Origin: Isoptericola luteus
GTDB lineage: Bacteria; Actinomycetota; Actinomycetes; Actinomycetales; Cellulomonadaceae
Direction of reading: 5' to 3'
DNA: 56,495 bases
Assembly: GCF_020297055.1 (NCBI RefSeq)
Contig: NZ_JAIXCQ010000003.1
Location: 370,327 to 426,821, forward strand
Under the pieces are notes generated by a model. That model had not been told where the DNA came from, ran no database searches, and saw nothing but the letters and a program-made list of their open reading frames with translations. Of the stretch, positions 29,115 to 37,489 are shown piece by piece (positions within the stretch are counted from its first letter, which is position 1; each line of letters begins with the position of its first letter). The position numbers and the translations under genes are program-made.

Positions 29115-29955
29115 CAGAGCCGCTCTCGCCGACGCGCGGGCAGCCCGACGGCGCGCTGCCGCTCGTGCAGCGCGTCGCAGGCGTCGCCGAGGGCGGCGTC
29201 CCGCTCCTGCCACGTGGCGGCCGCGAGCGCCCGCTCGAGGTGCGGGCCCGCGGTCGCCGCGGCGAGGGTGCGGTCGAACGTCGTCCCGAGCCACTTCGGG
29301 TAGGGCGGCCACCGGCGCTCAAGCAGCAGCCCCAGCCGCATCAGCGCGCCGGTCATCCGGGCGGCGAGGACGCGGGAGCCGAGGTCGTCGCCCCGTGAGC
29401 CGGTGCGGCCGACGAACGGCAGCTCCTGCCCGACGCGCTCCCACTCGGCGGCGAGCACGTGGAGCCACAGGTGGTCGGGGTACCAGCGGAGGCCGTCCCG
29501 GATCGCGGTGAGCTCGCCGACGCCGTCGTGGAAGACAGGCCCGGCGGTCACCTCCAGCACGGACTGCCCGGTCAGCGCGAGCCAGCCGGCGTCGTCGAGC
29601 GCGGTCGGGTCCGGCCCGAGCCGCGAGCGGGCGAAGCCTCGCGGGGTCGCCACCTCGACCCGCTGGCGCACCACAGGGTTCCAGGTGGTCGCGAACCGGG
29701 TGGGCAGCGCGGCGTACGTCTCCGGGAGCGCCCGCTCGAGGTACGCGTCGACGGGCTCCACGTCGTCGGCGGCGACGAGCAGCGTGAGCCGCAGCCCCAG
29801 TCGTGGTCCCGCGACGTCGCGTCGTCGAGCCCGAGCACGTCCGAGCCGCTGCCGAGGCGTGCCGCCGCGTGCGGCAGCCCGGGCCGCCACGCCTCGAGCA
29901 GGGGGCGGACGACGTCGTCGTAGTAGGCCCGCGCCAGTCCGTTGCCGGAGTGCAC
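29115..29955 (-). pseudogene. Broken DUF4037 nucleotidyltransferase-like gene
   Basis: The minus strand starts with GTG at 29955 (VHSGNGLARAYYDDVV) and reads GSGSDVLGLDDATSRDHDWG, the nucleotidyltransferase-like start of DUF4037 proteins. The matching continuation (LRLTLLVAADDVEPVDAYLE through EERWPPYPKWLGTTF-type sequence) is in another frame. One base is missing in the CCCC run near 29794-29798. After ERQRAVGLPARR the expected C-terminal end is not found and the frame runs antisense into phoU without a natural stop. Loss of function is likely, though a single sequencing error could explain the frameshift alone. Confidence 0.75.
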
Positions 29956-29975
29956 GCCGCCATGCTGCCATCCGC

Positions 29976-30051
29976 CGAGATAGAGACGCCCCCGCGCCGA
30001 GATAGAGAGGCTTCCCCAGCGAGATAGAGAGGCGCCCGCGCCGAGAGAGAC
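29976..30051 (+). repeat. Four 22-bp intergenic repeats (three good, one degenerate)
   Basis: CGAGATAGAG begins at 29976, 29998 and 30020, each 22 bp apart, and a degenerate CGAGAGAGAC follows at 30042. They lie between the gpmA terminator and the start of the broken DUF4037 gene. Unlike the other loci, they point against both neighbouring genes. Confidence 0.85.
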
Positions 30052-30053
30052 GG

Positions 30054-30088
30054 AGGGCACGGTCCGCAGCAGCCGCGGACCGTGCCCT
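30054..30088 (-). terminator. gpmA terminator hairpin
   Basis: AGGGCACGGTCCGC and GCGGACCGTGCCCT make a perfect 14-bp stem with a 7-nt loop, 26 bp beyond the gpmA stop. The degenerate repeat copy at 30042 lies just outside it. Confidence 0.85.
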
Positions 30089-30114
30089 TCTGGCCGTGGT
30101 GCCTTCTCGGCGGT

Positions 30115-30855
30115 CTACTTGCCCTGGTTGGCGACAGCGGCGATGGCGTCCTTCGCGGCCTCCGGGTCGAGGTACGTGCCGCCCGGGTTCGTGGGCTCCA
30201 GCGTCTCCTCGTCCAGCTCGTACACCAGCGGGATGCCGGTGGGGATGTTGAGGCCCGCGATGGTCTGGTCGTCGACGCCGTCGAGATGCTTGACGATGGC
30301 GCGCAGCGAGTTGCCGTGCGCCGCCACCAGGACGGTCTTGCCGGCCTTCAGGTCGGGGACGATCTCGCCGTCCCAGTACGGCAGCGCCCGCTCGAGCACC
30401 TGCTTGAGGGCCTCCGCGCGGGGGATCGGCTCACCGGCGTAGCGCACGTCGGCGTCCTGGGAGAACTCGGAGCCCAGCTCGATCTCCGGCGGCGGCACGT
30501 CGTAGGAGCGGCGCCAGAGCATGAACTGCTCCTCGCCGTACTGGTCACGCACCTGCTTCTTGTCCTTGCCCTGCAGGTCGCCGTAGTGGCGCTCGTTGAG
30601 GCGCCAGCTCCGCTTGACCGGGATCCAGTGCAGGTCAGCGGAGTCGAGCGCCAGGTTCGCCGTGTTGATGGCGCGGCGCAGCAGCGACGTGTGCACGACG
30701 TCGGGGGCGACGCCGGCTTCCTTCAGCAGGACGCCACCGCGCGAGGCCTCCGCGGTGCCCTTCTCGGACAGCGGCACGTCCACCCAGCCGGTGAAGAGGT
30801 TCTTCGCGTTCCACTCGCTCTCGCCGTGGCGGAGCAGCACGAGGGTGTAGGTCAT
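30115..30855 (-). CDS. gpmA: 2,3-bisphosphoglycerate-dependent phosphoglycerate mutase
   Basis: A 246-residue glycolytic enzyme that interconverts 3- and 2-phosphoglycerate. The phosphohistidine motif LRHGESEWN is at the N-terminus, with [14 protein letters not shown], and the second His in [16 protein letters not shown]. The ATG at 30855 begins the standard [11 protein letters not shown]. It stands alone on the minus strand with its own terminator. The acid and arginine residues of the cofactor-dependent class are all present. Confidence 0.97.
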   Translation of the reverse strand: MTYTLVLLRHGESEWNAKNLFTGWVDVPLSEKGTAEASRGGVLLKEAGVAPDVVHTSLLRRAINTANLALDSADLHWIPVKRSWRLNERHYGDLQGKDKKQVRDQYGEEQFMLWRRSYDVPPPEIELGSEFSQDADVRYAGEPIPRAEALKQVLERALPYWDGEIVPDLKAGKTVLVAAHGNSLRAIVKHLDGVDDQTIAGLNIPTGIPLVYELDEETLEPTNPGGTYLDPEAAKDAIAAVANQGK

Positions 30856-30957
30856 GGGTCCATCCTGCCTTCTGCACCGAGCCTGTCGCACCGTGGGCCG
30901 GATCACGGACGCGGCCGCCCCCTGCCGGCCCCATTCCCTGCCCGAGCGACCGCGGGG

Positions 30958-31398
30958 TCAGGAGGCGACGCGCTCCAGGACGAACACGGGAATCTGCCGC
31001 TCCGTCCTGGCCTGGTAGTCCGCGTAGGGCGGGTACGCCGCCACGCACCGCTCCCACCAGATCGCCTTCTCGTCCCCGGTCACCTCGCGTGCCACGTACT
31101 CGTGCTTCTCCGGGCCGTCCTGCAGCTCGACGTCCGAGTCGGCGCGCACGTTGTAGTACCAGACCGGGTGCTTCGGGGCGCCTCCCAAGGAGGCCACGGC
31201 GGCGTACGCGCCGTCGTGCTCGACCCGCATCAGCGGCGTCTTGCGGACCTTGCCCGTCTTCGCCCCCACGGTGGTGAGGATGACGACGGGCCTGCCACCC
31301 AACGTCGTGCCCTTCGTCCCCCCGGACGACTCGTAGAGCTCCACCTGCTTGGCGGCACGGGCGGACGGGCTCGGGGCATAGGTTCCGGAGATCGGCAT
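30958..31398 (-). CDS. F420-type nitroreductase family (Ddn/DUF385) protein
   Basis: A 146-residue split-barrel protein. [31 protein letters not shown] is the family fingerprint region (seen at about residues 20-50), followed by [13 protein letters not shown] and a late [15 protein letters not shown]. Members use deazaflavin F420 to reduce nitroimidazoles or quinones; the natural substrate here is unknown. ATG 31398 is used. No good ribosome site is present except GGTG inside a predicted pseudoknot. An alternative GTG start at 31413 would add five residues. Confidence 0.85.
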   Translation of the reverse strand: MPISGTYAPSPSARAAKQVELYESSGGTKGTTLGGRPVVILTTVGAKTGKVRKTPLMRVEHDGAYAAVASLGGAPKHPVWYYNVRADSDVELQDGPEKHEYVAREVTGDEKAIWWERCVAAYPPYADYQARTERQIPVFVLERVAS

Positions 31399-31405
31399 GC
31401 TGGGT

Positions 31406-31487
31406 GCAATCACCCGGCCCGGTCGCGCATTCCCGTCCGCGCAGGTCGCCGACCAGGTGATTGCTCCGCGTCGGACATGCGGACGGG
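31406..31487 (-). promoter_or_regulatory. Possible pseudoknot leader upstream of the nitroreductase gene
   Basis: Two perfect 9-bp inverted repeats interleave. Read on the minus strand the order is CCCGTCCGC (31487-31479), GCAATCACC (31464-31456), GCGGACGGG (31440-31432), GGTGATTGC (31414-31406), with loops of 14, 15 and 17 nt. This is an H-type pseudoknot topology. The last arm holds the only Shine-Dalgarno-like GGTG and ends 7 bases before the ATG, so folding could hide the ribosome site. Confidence 0.45.
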
Positions 31488-31559
31488 CGGGATCGGTCCC
31501 TCGAATCCGGGGTCAACCCCCTGTCTCGGCAGGCGGGCCGAGCGCGGAGGGCGGGGCGG

Positions 31560-32948
31560 TCAGCGGCGGCGGGCGGCGTGGGCCTTCGCCGCCTGGGCGT
31601 AGACGTCGAGCATGCCGGCAGCGGCCGAGTCCCACGAGAACCGCTCGCTCGCGCGGCGGGCACCGGCCGCGAGGTGCCGCAGCCGCGCGTCGTCGGCGAG
31701 CAGGTCGCCCAGAACCCGCGCCCACGTCCACGGGCTGTGGTCGGGCACCAGGATCCCGGAGACGCCGTCGAGCACCACCGTCTGGAGCCCGCCGACGGCG
31801 GCCGCGACGACGGGGGTCCCCGACGCCTGCGCCTCCGCGGCGACGAGGCCGAACGACTCGCTGTGCGACGGCACGGCGACGACGTCGGCGGCGCGGAAGT
31901 ACTCGACGAGAGTCTCGCGCGGGGCCGCAGGGCGGACGATCAGGTGGTCGGTCACACCCATCTGGTGCGCGAGGGCCTCCAGCTCGCGCACGGCGGTCGG
32001 CCGGCCGCTGGCTCCCCCGAGCACGACGAGCGTCGGGACCCGCGAGCCACCGCCGTCCCGCCAGCAGTCCACCGGAGCGGCGGGCAGCGGGCCCTGGCTG
32101 GCGTGGTCGGCGAGAACGCCGAGCGCCCGCACCAGCACGTCCGGCCCCTTGAGGAGCTGCACGCGGCCGGCGAACAGCACCACCGGGCGGTCCACGGGCA
32201 GCCCGAGACGCTCGCGCAGCGCACGCTTCGCGGCGTCGTGCGTCGCGGGGTCGTGCGTCGCGGGGTCGTGCGCGCCCTCGCGGACGGTGACGAGCGGGGT
32301 GAACGTGTCCAGGTCGACGCCCGGCGCGACGACGTGCACGCGGTCCGGGTCGGCGTGGTACTCGCGCACCAGCTCGGCGGCCTCCTCGCGCGTCGAGGCG
32401 ACCAGCGCGTCCGACTCGGCGACGACCTGCTCCTCCCCCACGACCCGCCCGACCGGCTCCGGGGTGTCGCCGGGCGCGAGCGCCGCGTTCTTGACCCGCG
32501 CCATCGTGTGCATCGTGTGCACCAGCGGCACGTCGAACCGCTCGCCCGCTAGCCAGCCCACCTGGCCCGACAGCCAGTAGTGGCTGTGCACCACGTCGTA
32601 CCAGTGGGCCGGGCGGTGCGCCTCGGCCCGCAGCACCCCGGCGGCGAAGGCGCAGAGCTGGCCCGGCAGGTCGTTCTTGTCCAGCCCCTCGAAGGGTCCC
32701 GCGGGGACGTGGACCACCCGGATGCCGGGCTCGACGTCGACCCACCGCGGCTGCGTGGACGACGTCGCCCGCGTGAAGATCTCGACCTCCGCCCCGCGCC
32801 GCGCCAGCGCGCGGGACAGCTCCAGGACGTAGACGTTCATCCCGCCCGCGTCACCGGTGCCCGGCTGGTCGAGCGGCGACGTGTGCACCGAGAGCATCGC
32901 GACGCGCGGCCCGGGACGGCCACGACCCGTGGCGTGCGCGTCGGACAT
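31560..32948 (-). CDS. mshA: D-inositol-3-phosphate glycosyltransferase (mycothiol synthesis)
   Basis: A 462-residue GT-B glycosyltransferase that transfers GlcNAc from UDP-GlcNAc to inositol-3-phosphate, the first step to mycothiol. Features include [20 protein letters not shown] (N-terminal loop), [12 protein letters not shown], the phosphate-binding [17 protein letters not shown] and the C-terminal [13 protein letters not shown] nucleotide-sugar motif. ATG 32948 shares a base with the stop of the lactonase gene upstream (TGATG). A 15-bp tandem repeat around 32235-32273 encodes [13 protein letters not shown], an insertion not expected in the family. Confidence 0.94.
   Translation of the reverse strand: MSDAHATGRGRPGPRVAMLSVHTSPLDQPGTGDAGGMNVYVLELSRALARRGAEVEIFTRATSSTQPRWVDVEPGIRVVHVPAGPFEGLDKNDLPGQLCAFAAGVLRAEAHRPAHWYDVVHSHYWLSGQVGWLAGERFDVPLVHTMHTMARVKNAALAPGDTPEPVGRVVGEEQVVAESDALVASTREEAAELVREYHADPDRVHVVAPGVDLDTFTPLVTVREGAHDPATHDPATHDAAKRALRERLGLPVDRPVVLFAGRVQLLKGPDVLVRALGVLADHASQGPLPAAPVDCWRDGGGSRVPTLVVLGGASGRPTAVRELEALAHQMGVTDHLIVRPAAPRETLVEYFRAADVVAVPSHSESFGLVAAEAQASGTPVVAAAVGGLQTVVLDGVSGILVPDHSPWTWARVLGDLLADDARLRHLAAGARRASERFSWDSAAAGMLDVYAQAAKAHAARRR
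32235..32273 (-). repeat. 15-bp in-frame tandem repeat inside mshA
   Basis: GTCGTGCGTCGCGGG occurs twice in tandem plus a partial third copy, encoding DPATH repeats in MshA. The repeat length keeps the reading frame. Confidence 0.8.
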
Positions 32949-34120
32949 CACGACTCCAGCACGCAGGCGGGTGGGGTCGGCATCGGGGACCGCGCGACGA
33001 CCTCGCCCGTGCCGGCCGGCACGTCGAGGCGGACGCTCACCAGCTCCGACGTGCCCTGCAGCGCGACGACGACGAGTTCCACCGCGGGGGACCAGCCGCC
33101 GGCGCCCACGGCGTGATCCACCGCCGGGTCCGCCGCGGGGTCCGCCGCGGGGTCCGCCGCGGGGTCCGCCGCGGGGTGGACGACGGCGTGGTGGCGCGGC
33201 CAGGCGCCGTCGCCCAGGGGGACGTCGGCGACGTGCTCGAGCGTCGGCGGGCCGCCGTCGCCCGCGTGCACCCGGTGCACGGCGAGCACGTCCGACCCGC
33301 GCACGCCGACGTGCAGGCGCGTGCCGTCGTCGCTCAGGGTCACGTGGGCGGGGAAGTCCGTCCCTGCCTGCGCTCCCGCGCAGACCGGGGTCGACGACGA
33401 CGGCACCCACCCGGCGCCGTCCCGCGTCAGGACGTGGATCCTGGCGTCCAGCTCCCCCACCACGGCCAGCGAGCCGTCGGGCAGCGCCACCAGGTGCCGC
33501 GGCCCGGTGCCGGGCGGGAGGTGGGCCGCGACGCCGTCGCCGGGTGCCTCGGGCTCGGTCACCTCGGGCTCAGAGCCGGCGGGGTAGCGACGCAGCAGGT
33601 CGGCACCGAGGTCGCTGACCAGCACCGTGTCCGCGACGACGGCGACGAAGTGCGCGTGCGGACCGGCCTGCCGGTCGGCGACGGGCCCGTCGCCCGCACC
33701 GGGACGGGTGGTGACGCCGTCGGCAGCCAGGTCGCCGGTGGTCGGGTCGACGGCGACGGAGGCGGCGACGCCGTCGCCGTAGTTCGCCACCCACACCGCG
33801 GTCTTTCCCGCCAGCACGTGGCACGGGTCGTCGCCCCCGGACGCCAGGGAACCGGAGACGGTCAGGGAGGCGCCGTCGTCGTGCCCGGCCTGGAACGCCG
33901 TGAGGGAGCCCGCGGCGGTCTCCGAGACGGCGTAGAGGGTGCGGCCCGAGGGGTGCAGCGCGAGGAACGACGGCGCCGCCGCGGTGACGACGAGCCGGGC
34001 GGGGCCGAGGCGTCCGTCGGCGTCGATCGGCACGTCCCAGATGCCCTCGCCGCTACCGGGAGCCGTGCCGGCCGCGGGATACGTGCCGACCCACAGGGAC
34101 GAAGAGGTGGATGCCGTCAT
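32948..34120 (-). CDS. YbhE-type lactonase family beta-propeller (6-phosphogluconolactonase-like)
   Basis: A 390-residue protein of the seven-bladed lactonase family: [12 protein letters not shown] at the N-terminus, [52 protein letters not shown] and [11 protein letters not shown]. Family members hydrolyse 6-phosphogluconolactone, but several have no proven activity. It overlaps mshA by one base (TGATG), so it is co-translated with a mycothiol gene; a functional link is unproven. A 12-bp tandem repeat encodes (AADP) units near residue 320, in a region where relatives have a short loop. Confidence 0.82.
   Translation of the reverse strand: MTASTSSSLWVGTYPAAGTAPGSGEGIWDVPIDADGRLGPARLVVTAAAPSFLALHPSGRTLYAVSETAAGSLTAFQAGHDDGASLTVSGSLASGGDDPCHVLAGKTAVWVANYGDGVAASVAVDPTTGDLAADGVTTRPGAGDGPVADRQAGPHAHFVAVVADTVLVSDLGADLLRRYPAGSEPEVTEPEAPGDGVAAHLPPGTGPRHLVALPDGSLAVVGELDARIHVLTRDGAGWVPSSSTPVCAGAQAGTDFPAHVTLSDDGTRLHVGVRGSDVLAVHRVHAGDGGPPTLEHVADVPLGDGAWPRHHAVVHPAADPAADPAADPAADPAVDHAVGAGGWSPAVELVVVALQGTSELVSVRLDVPAGTGEVVARSPMPTPPACVLES
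33128..33175 (-). repeat. 12-bp tandem repeat encoding (AADP)n in the lactonase gene
   Basis: Four perfect copies of GTCCGCCGCGGG (33128, 33140, 33152, 33164) lie inside the lactonase reading frame. The copy number could vary between strains. Confidence 0.9.
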
Positions 34121-34134
34121 GCCCTCAGCCTAGG

Positions 34135-34172
34135 ACGACGCCCCGGCCGGGAGGACCCGGCCGGGGCGTCGT
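34135..34172 (-). terminator. lsr2 terminator hairpin
   Basis: Perfect 17-bp arms (34135-34151 and 34156-34172) around an AGGA loop, 45 bp after the lsr2 stop and before the lactonase gene. Confidence 0.85.
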
Positions 34173-34216
34173 CGGTGGCGCAGGGCGACCTGCGCTCGTC
34201 AGAATGCGTCAGCGGC

Positions 34217-34549
34217 TCAGTGCGCGGCCTCGAACGCGGCGAGGACCGAGCTCGGGATGCGGCCGCGGTCGCTGACCTTGTGACCGTTCTCGCGGGCCCA
34301 CTCGCGGATCTTCGCGAGCTGGGCGCGGTCGGCGGTCGTGCGGCGACCCGTGGACCGGCTGGGGCCCGTCGAACGGGAGGTCTTGCGGCCGTGCCCGATC
34401 CACGTGGCGAAGGCGTCGCGCAGCTCAGCAGCGTGGGCGGAGGTGACGTCGATCTCGTACGTGACGCCATCGAGCGCGAAAGTCACGGTCTCGTCGGCAT
34501 CGCTACCGTCGATGTCGTCGATCAGGACGATCTGCTGCTTCTGGACCAC
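34217..34549 (-). CDS. lsr2: Lsr2-type nucleoid protein
   Basis: A 110-residue xenogeneic silencer. The N-terminal dimerisation domain ([37 protein letters not shown]) is followed by a basic linker and the C-terminal AT-hook-like DNA-binding domain, [19 protein letters not shown] with the RGR minor-groove motif. GTG 34549 is chosen from a GGGAG site 8 bases upstream. It normally bridges AT-rich DNA. The gene lies downstream of lysS and a small membrane-protein gene; a TTGACA at 34622-34617 could be its own -35. Confidence 0.95.
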   Translation of the reverse strand: MVQKQQIVLIDDIDGSDADETVTFALDGVTYEIDVTSAHAAELRDAFATWIGHGRKTSRSTGPSRSTGRRTTADRAQLAKIREWARENGHKVSDRGRIPSSVLAAFEAAH

Positions 34550-34657
34550 TCTGGTCTCCCTGTGGTTGTGGAATACATCCGGTCGTGGGGAAACAGTGCC
34601 CTTCATTGCATGAACTTGTCAACACAACCACGCCGTACCGACAAAGCAAACGCAGTT

Positions 34658-34825
34658 TCAGGCGTGCCGGTCCTCGGACTTTTCACGCGCCTGTGCCTCG
34701 TGCTGCTCGAGCGCGAGCCGCTCGTTCCGGTCGGCATGCATGATCTTGCGCATGGCGAGCCAGAAGAGAAGCCCGACCCCGATGGACGGGATCAGCGCGG
34801 CGAGTGCGGCAAGAAGTGTATCCAT
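34658..34825 (-). CDS. Small membrane protein (55 residues) between lysS and lsr2
   Basis: ATG at 34825 opens a 55-codon frame starting MDTLLAALAALIPSIGVGLL, a single membrane helix (about residues 4-24), then a Lys/Arg patch and a charged C-terminus ending EKSEDRHA. It begins 18 bp after the lysS stop, with a GGGA upstream, so it is probably read with lysS. The codon pattern is typical of coding DNA for this GC range (third position mostly G/C). The function is unknown; it is too short for many ORF callers. Confidence 0.7.
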   Translation of the reverse strand: MDTLLAALAALIPSIGVGLLFWLAMRKIMHADRNERLALEQHEAQAREKSEDRHA

Positions 34826-34843
34826 GATTTCCCGTGATCCCGT

Positions 34844-36388
34844 TCAGAGGGCCGGCTTGACGAGCGGAAAGAGAATGGTCTCACGAACGCCGTAACCGGT
34901 GAGCGCCATGAGGAGGCGGTCGACGCCCATTCCCATTCCACCCGTGGGGGGCATGGCGTACTCCATCGCGACGAGGAAGTCCTCGTCGAGGGCCATCGCC
35001 TCGTCGTCGCCGGCGGCGGCCAGGAGCGCCTGGGCCTCGAACCGCTGCCGCTGGACCACCGGGTCCACCAGCTCGGAGTACCCCGTGCCCAGCTCGAAGC
35101 CGCGGACGTAGAGGTCCCACTTCTCGACCTGCCCCGGCACGGTGCGGTGGGAACGCACCAGCGGCGACGTCTCGACGGGGAAGTCGCGCACGAACGTCGG
35201 CGCGTACAGGTCGTTCCCGACGTGGTGCTCCCACAGCTCCTCGACGAGCTTGCCGTGGTTGGACTTCTTCGGGTCGATCTCGATCTCCGCCTTGGCCGCG
35301 AGCGCGTCCAGCTGCTCCATGGACGTCTCGGGCGTGATCTCCTCGCCGAGCGCCTCGGACAACGACCCGTACATCGTGATCTGCGCCCATTCCCCGCCCA
35401 GGTCGTACTCCTCCCCGCTCGGAAGGGTCACGACAGTGGTGCCGAGAGCGTCCGTCGCGGCGGTCTGCACGAGACTCTGCGTGAGGTCGCCGATCGTGTT
35501 GTAGTCGCCGTACGCCTCGTAGGCCTCGACCATCGCGAACTCCGGGGAATGCGTGGAGTCCGCACCCTCGTTGCGGAAGTTCCGATTGATCTCGAAGACC
35601 TTCTCGACTCCGCCGACGACGGCACGCTTGAGGAACAGCTCGGGAGCGATGCGCAGGAAGAGCTCGATGTCATAGGCGTTCATGTGGGTCGAGAACGGAC
35701 GCGCAGAGGCGCCGGACGCCACGGTCTGGAGCATCGGCGTCTCGACCTCGAGAAAGCCGCGGCCGTGAAAGTTCTCTCGCAGGGACCGCGTCACGGCCGA
35801 GCGCAGGCGGACCATGTCCCGCGCCGCCGGGCGCGCGATGAGGTCCACGTACCGCTGGCGGACGCGGGCCTCCTCGGAAAGCTCCTTGTGCAGCACCGGC
35901 AGCGGGCGCAGCGCCTTGGCCGCCAGCTGCCACGAGTCGGCGAAGACGCTCAGCTCTCCGCGACGGGAGGCGCCCACGCGCCCGTGCACGAACAGGTGGT
36001 CGCCCAGGTCGACGTCGGACTTGAAGTCGGCGAGCGACTCCTCGCCCACCTCCTTGAGGCTGAGCATGGCCTGCAGCCGGTTCCCCTCGCCGTCCTGCAG
36101 CGTGACGAAGCACAGCTTGCCCGTGTTGCGCAGGAAGACGACGCGGCCGGCGACGCCGGCGAGGTCGTCGGTCTCCTCACCCGCCTCCAGGTGCCCGTAC
36201 GCGTCACGCACCGCGACGATGCTGTGCGTGACCGGCAGGTTCACCGGGTACGGCTCGACGCCCCGCTCGAGCAGGCGGTCGCGCTTCTCGCGCCGGACGC
36301 GAAGCTGCTCGGGAAGGTCGTCGACGACGAGCTCCTGCTCGGCCGGTTCTGCGGGCACGGCGGACGCGGGATTCTGCGGGGAGGTCAC
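34844..36388 (-). CDS. lysS: Lysyl-tRNA synthetase, class II
   Basis: A 514-residue class IIb enzyme. The anticodon-binding OB-fold spans about residues 65-170, and the catalytic domain carries motif 1 ([12 protein letters not shown]), motif 2 ([14 protein letters not shown]) and motif 3 ([13 protein letters not shown]). A 25-residue Ala/Pro/Glu-rich N-terminus precedes. The GTG start at 36388 lies 7 bases from a TAGAAT -10, suggesting a leaderless transcript. Divergent nadC starts at 36488. Confidence 0.97.
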   Translation of the reverse strand: MTSPQNPASAVPAEPAEQELVVDDLPEQLRVRREKRDRLLERGVEPYPVNLPVTHSIVAVRDAYGHLEAGEETDDLAGVAGRVVFLRNTGKLCFVTLQDGEGNRLQAMLSLKEVGEESLADFKSDVDLGDHLFVHGRVGASRRGELSVFADSWQLAAKALRPLPVLHKELSEEARVRQRYVDLIARPAARDMVRLRSAVTRSLRENFHGRGFLEVETPMLQTVASGASARPFSTHMNAYDIELFLRIAPELFLKRAVVGGVEKVFEINRNFRNEGADSTHSPEFAMVEAYEAYGDYNTIGDLTQSLVQTAATDALGTTVVTLPSGEEYDLGGEWAQITMYGSLSEALGEEITPETSMEQLDALAAKAEIEIDPKKSNHGKLVEELWEHHVGNDLYAPTFVRDFPVETSPLVRSHRTVPGQVEKWDLYVRGFELGTGYSELVDPVVQRQRFEAQALLAAAGDDEAMALDEDFLVAMEYAMPPTGGMGMGVDRLLMALTGYGVRETILFPLVKPAL

Positions 36389-36394
36389 CCGTCG

Positions 36395-36400
36395 ATTCTA
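36395..36400 (-). promoter_or_regulatory. Probable -10 box giving a leaderless lysS mRNA
   Basis: TAGAAT on the minus strand is an excellent TANNNT -10. A start point 6-7 bases on would fall on the first base of the lysS GTG. No clear -35 is visible. No ribosome site precedes lysS, which agrees. Confidence 0.55.
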
Positions 36401-36487
36401 CGGGCGGCGTGTACCACACCCGCTCACGGCCTCCCGACGGCGACCCGCCGGCACCCCCGGGGCCGGACACGGGTAACGTGGCTCGCC

Positions 36488-37435
36488 GTGAGCGTGACTC
36501 CTGACCGGCCCGGCCGACCCGTCCTCGCCCAGCCGTCCGCCGTCGAGCCCGGGCTCGACGCGGGCTGGATCGCCCGCACCGTCGCCGCGGCGCTCGACGA
36601 GGACCTCGGTGCCGCCCCCGGCCGCGACGTCACGACGCAGGCGACGATCCCGGCGTCGAGCACGGGGACCGCGGCCCTGGTCGCCCGTGCGCCGGGCACG
36701 CTCGCTGGGCTCGTCGTGGTGGCGGAGACCCTGCACCAGGTGGCGGCGCGGCTCGGCCTGCCCGATCCCGAGGCGACCTTCCACGCCCAGGACGGCGACG
36801 CCGTCGAGCGGGGGCAGGTGCTGGCGTCGCTGACAGGGCCGGTCCAGGTGCTGCTCGTCGCGGAGCGGACGCTGCTCAACCTCGCATCGCGCGCGTCGGG
36901 CGTCGCGACGGCGACGGCGGCGTGGGCGCGCGAGCTGGCCGGGACCGGGGCTCAGGTGCTCGACACCCGCAAGACCACTCCCGGCCTGCGGGCCCTGGAG
37001 AAGTACGCCGTGCGCGCCGGCGGGGGCACGAACAAGCGCATGGGCCTGCACGACGTCGCCATGATCAAGGACAACCACGTGGTGGCCGCGGGCTCCGTGG
37101 GCGCGGCGGTCCGGGCCGTGCGCGCCACGTTCCCCGACGTCGCGATCCAGGTGGAGGCCGACACCACCGCCCAGGCGCTGGAGGCCCTCGACGCGGGTGC
37201 CGACTTCCTGCTGCTCGACAACATGCCGACGCCGGTGCTGGCCGAGACCGTGGCGGCGGTGCGTGCACGGCAGGGACGGGACGGCATCCCGGCGCACGTC
37301 GAGCTCGAGGCCACCGGGAACCTCACGCTCGACCGCGCCCGAGAGGTCGCCGCGGCGGGCGTCGACTACCTGTCCGTCGGCGCGCTGACGCACTCCGCGC
37401 CCATCCTCGACCTGGCGCTCGACCTGGTGCCGTAG
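36488..37435 (+). CDS. nadC: Nicotinate-nucleotide diphosphorylase (quinolinate phosphoribosyltransferase)
   Basis: A 315-residue enzyme joining quinolinate and PRPP to make nicotinate mononucleotide. Conserved: DEDLGAAPGRDVTT, LTGPVQVLLVAERTLLN, DTRKTTPGLRALEKYAVRAGGG, IKDNHVVAAG and VEADTTAQALEAL. The GTG at 36488 is the likely start; no strong ribosome site is seen. It converges on nadB (L-aspartate oxidase), the first step of the same pathway; nadA is not in the window. Confidence 0.95.
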   Translation: MSVTPDRPGRPVLAQPSAVEPGLDAGWIARTVAAALDEDLGAAPGRDVTTQATIPASSTGTAALVARAPGTLAGLVVVAETLHQVAARLGLPDPEATFHAQDGDAVERGQVLASLTGPVQVLLVAERTLLNLASRASGVATATAAWARELAGTGAQVLDTRKTTPGLRALEKYAVRAGGGTNKRMGLHDVAMIKDNHVVAAGSVGAAVRAVRATFPDVAIQVEADTTAQALEALDAGADFLLLDNMPTPVLAETVAAVRARQGRDGIPAHVELEATGNLTLDRAREVAAAGVDYLSVGALTHSAPILDLALDLVP

Positions 37436-37442
37436 GGCACCC

Positions 37443-37489
37443 CGCGAGACGGGAGCCTCTCTATCTCGGCGGGAGGGCTCTCTATCTCG
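37443..37489 (-). repeat. Intergenic repeat copies between nadC and nadB
   Basis: CTCTATCTCG begins at 37459 and 37480 (21 bp apart), pointing with nadB; a degenerate CGAGACGGGA (37444) points with nadC. The nadB stop TAG (37484-37482) and its preceding AGA codon are part of the second copy. Confidence 0.85.

Noticed and set aside
28349-29971. Single intact 540-residue gene on the minus strand over phoU and the DUF4037 region
   Set aside because: Only its middle part matches DUF4037; the start is in a different frame and the last third is antisense to phoU. It is treated as a broken gene instead.
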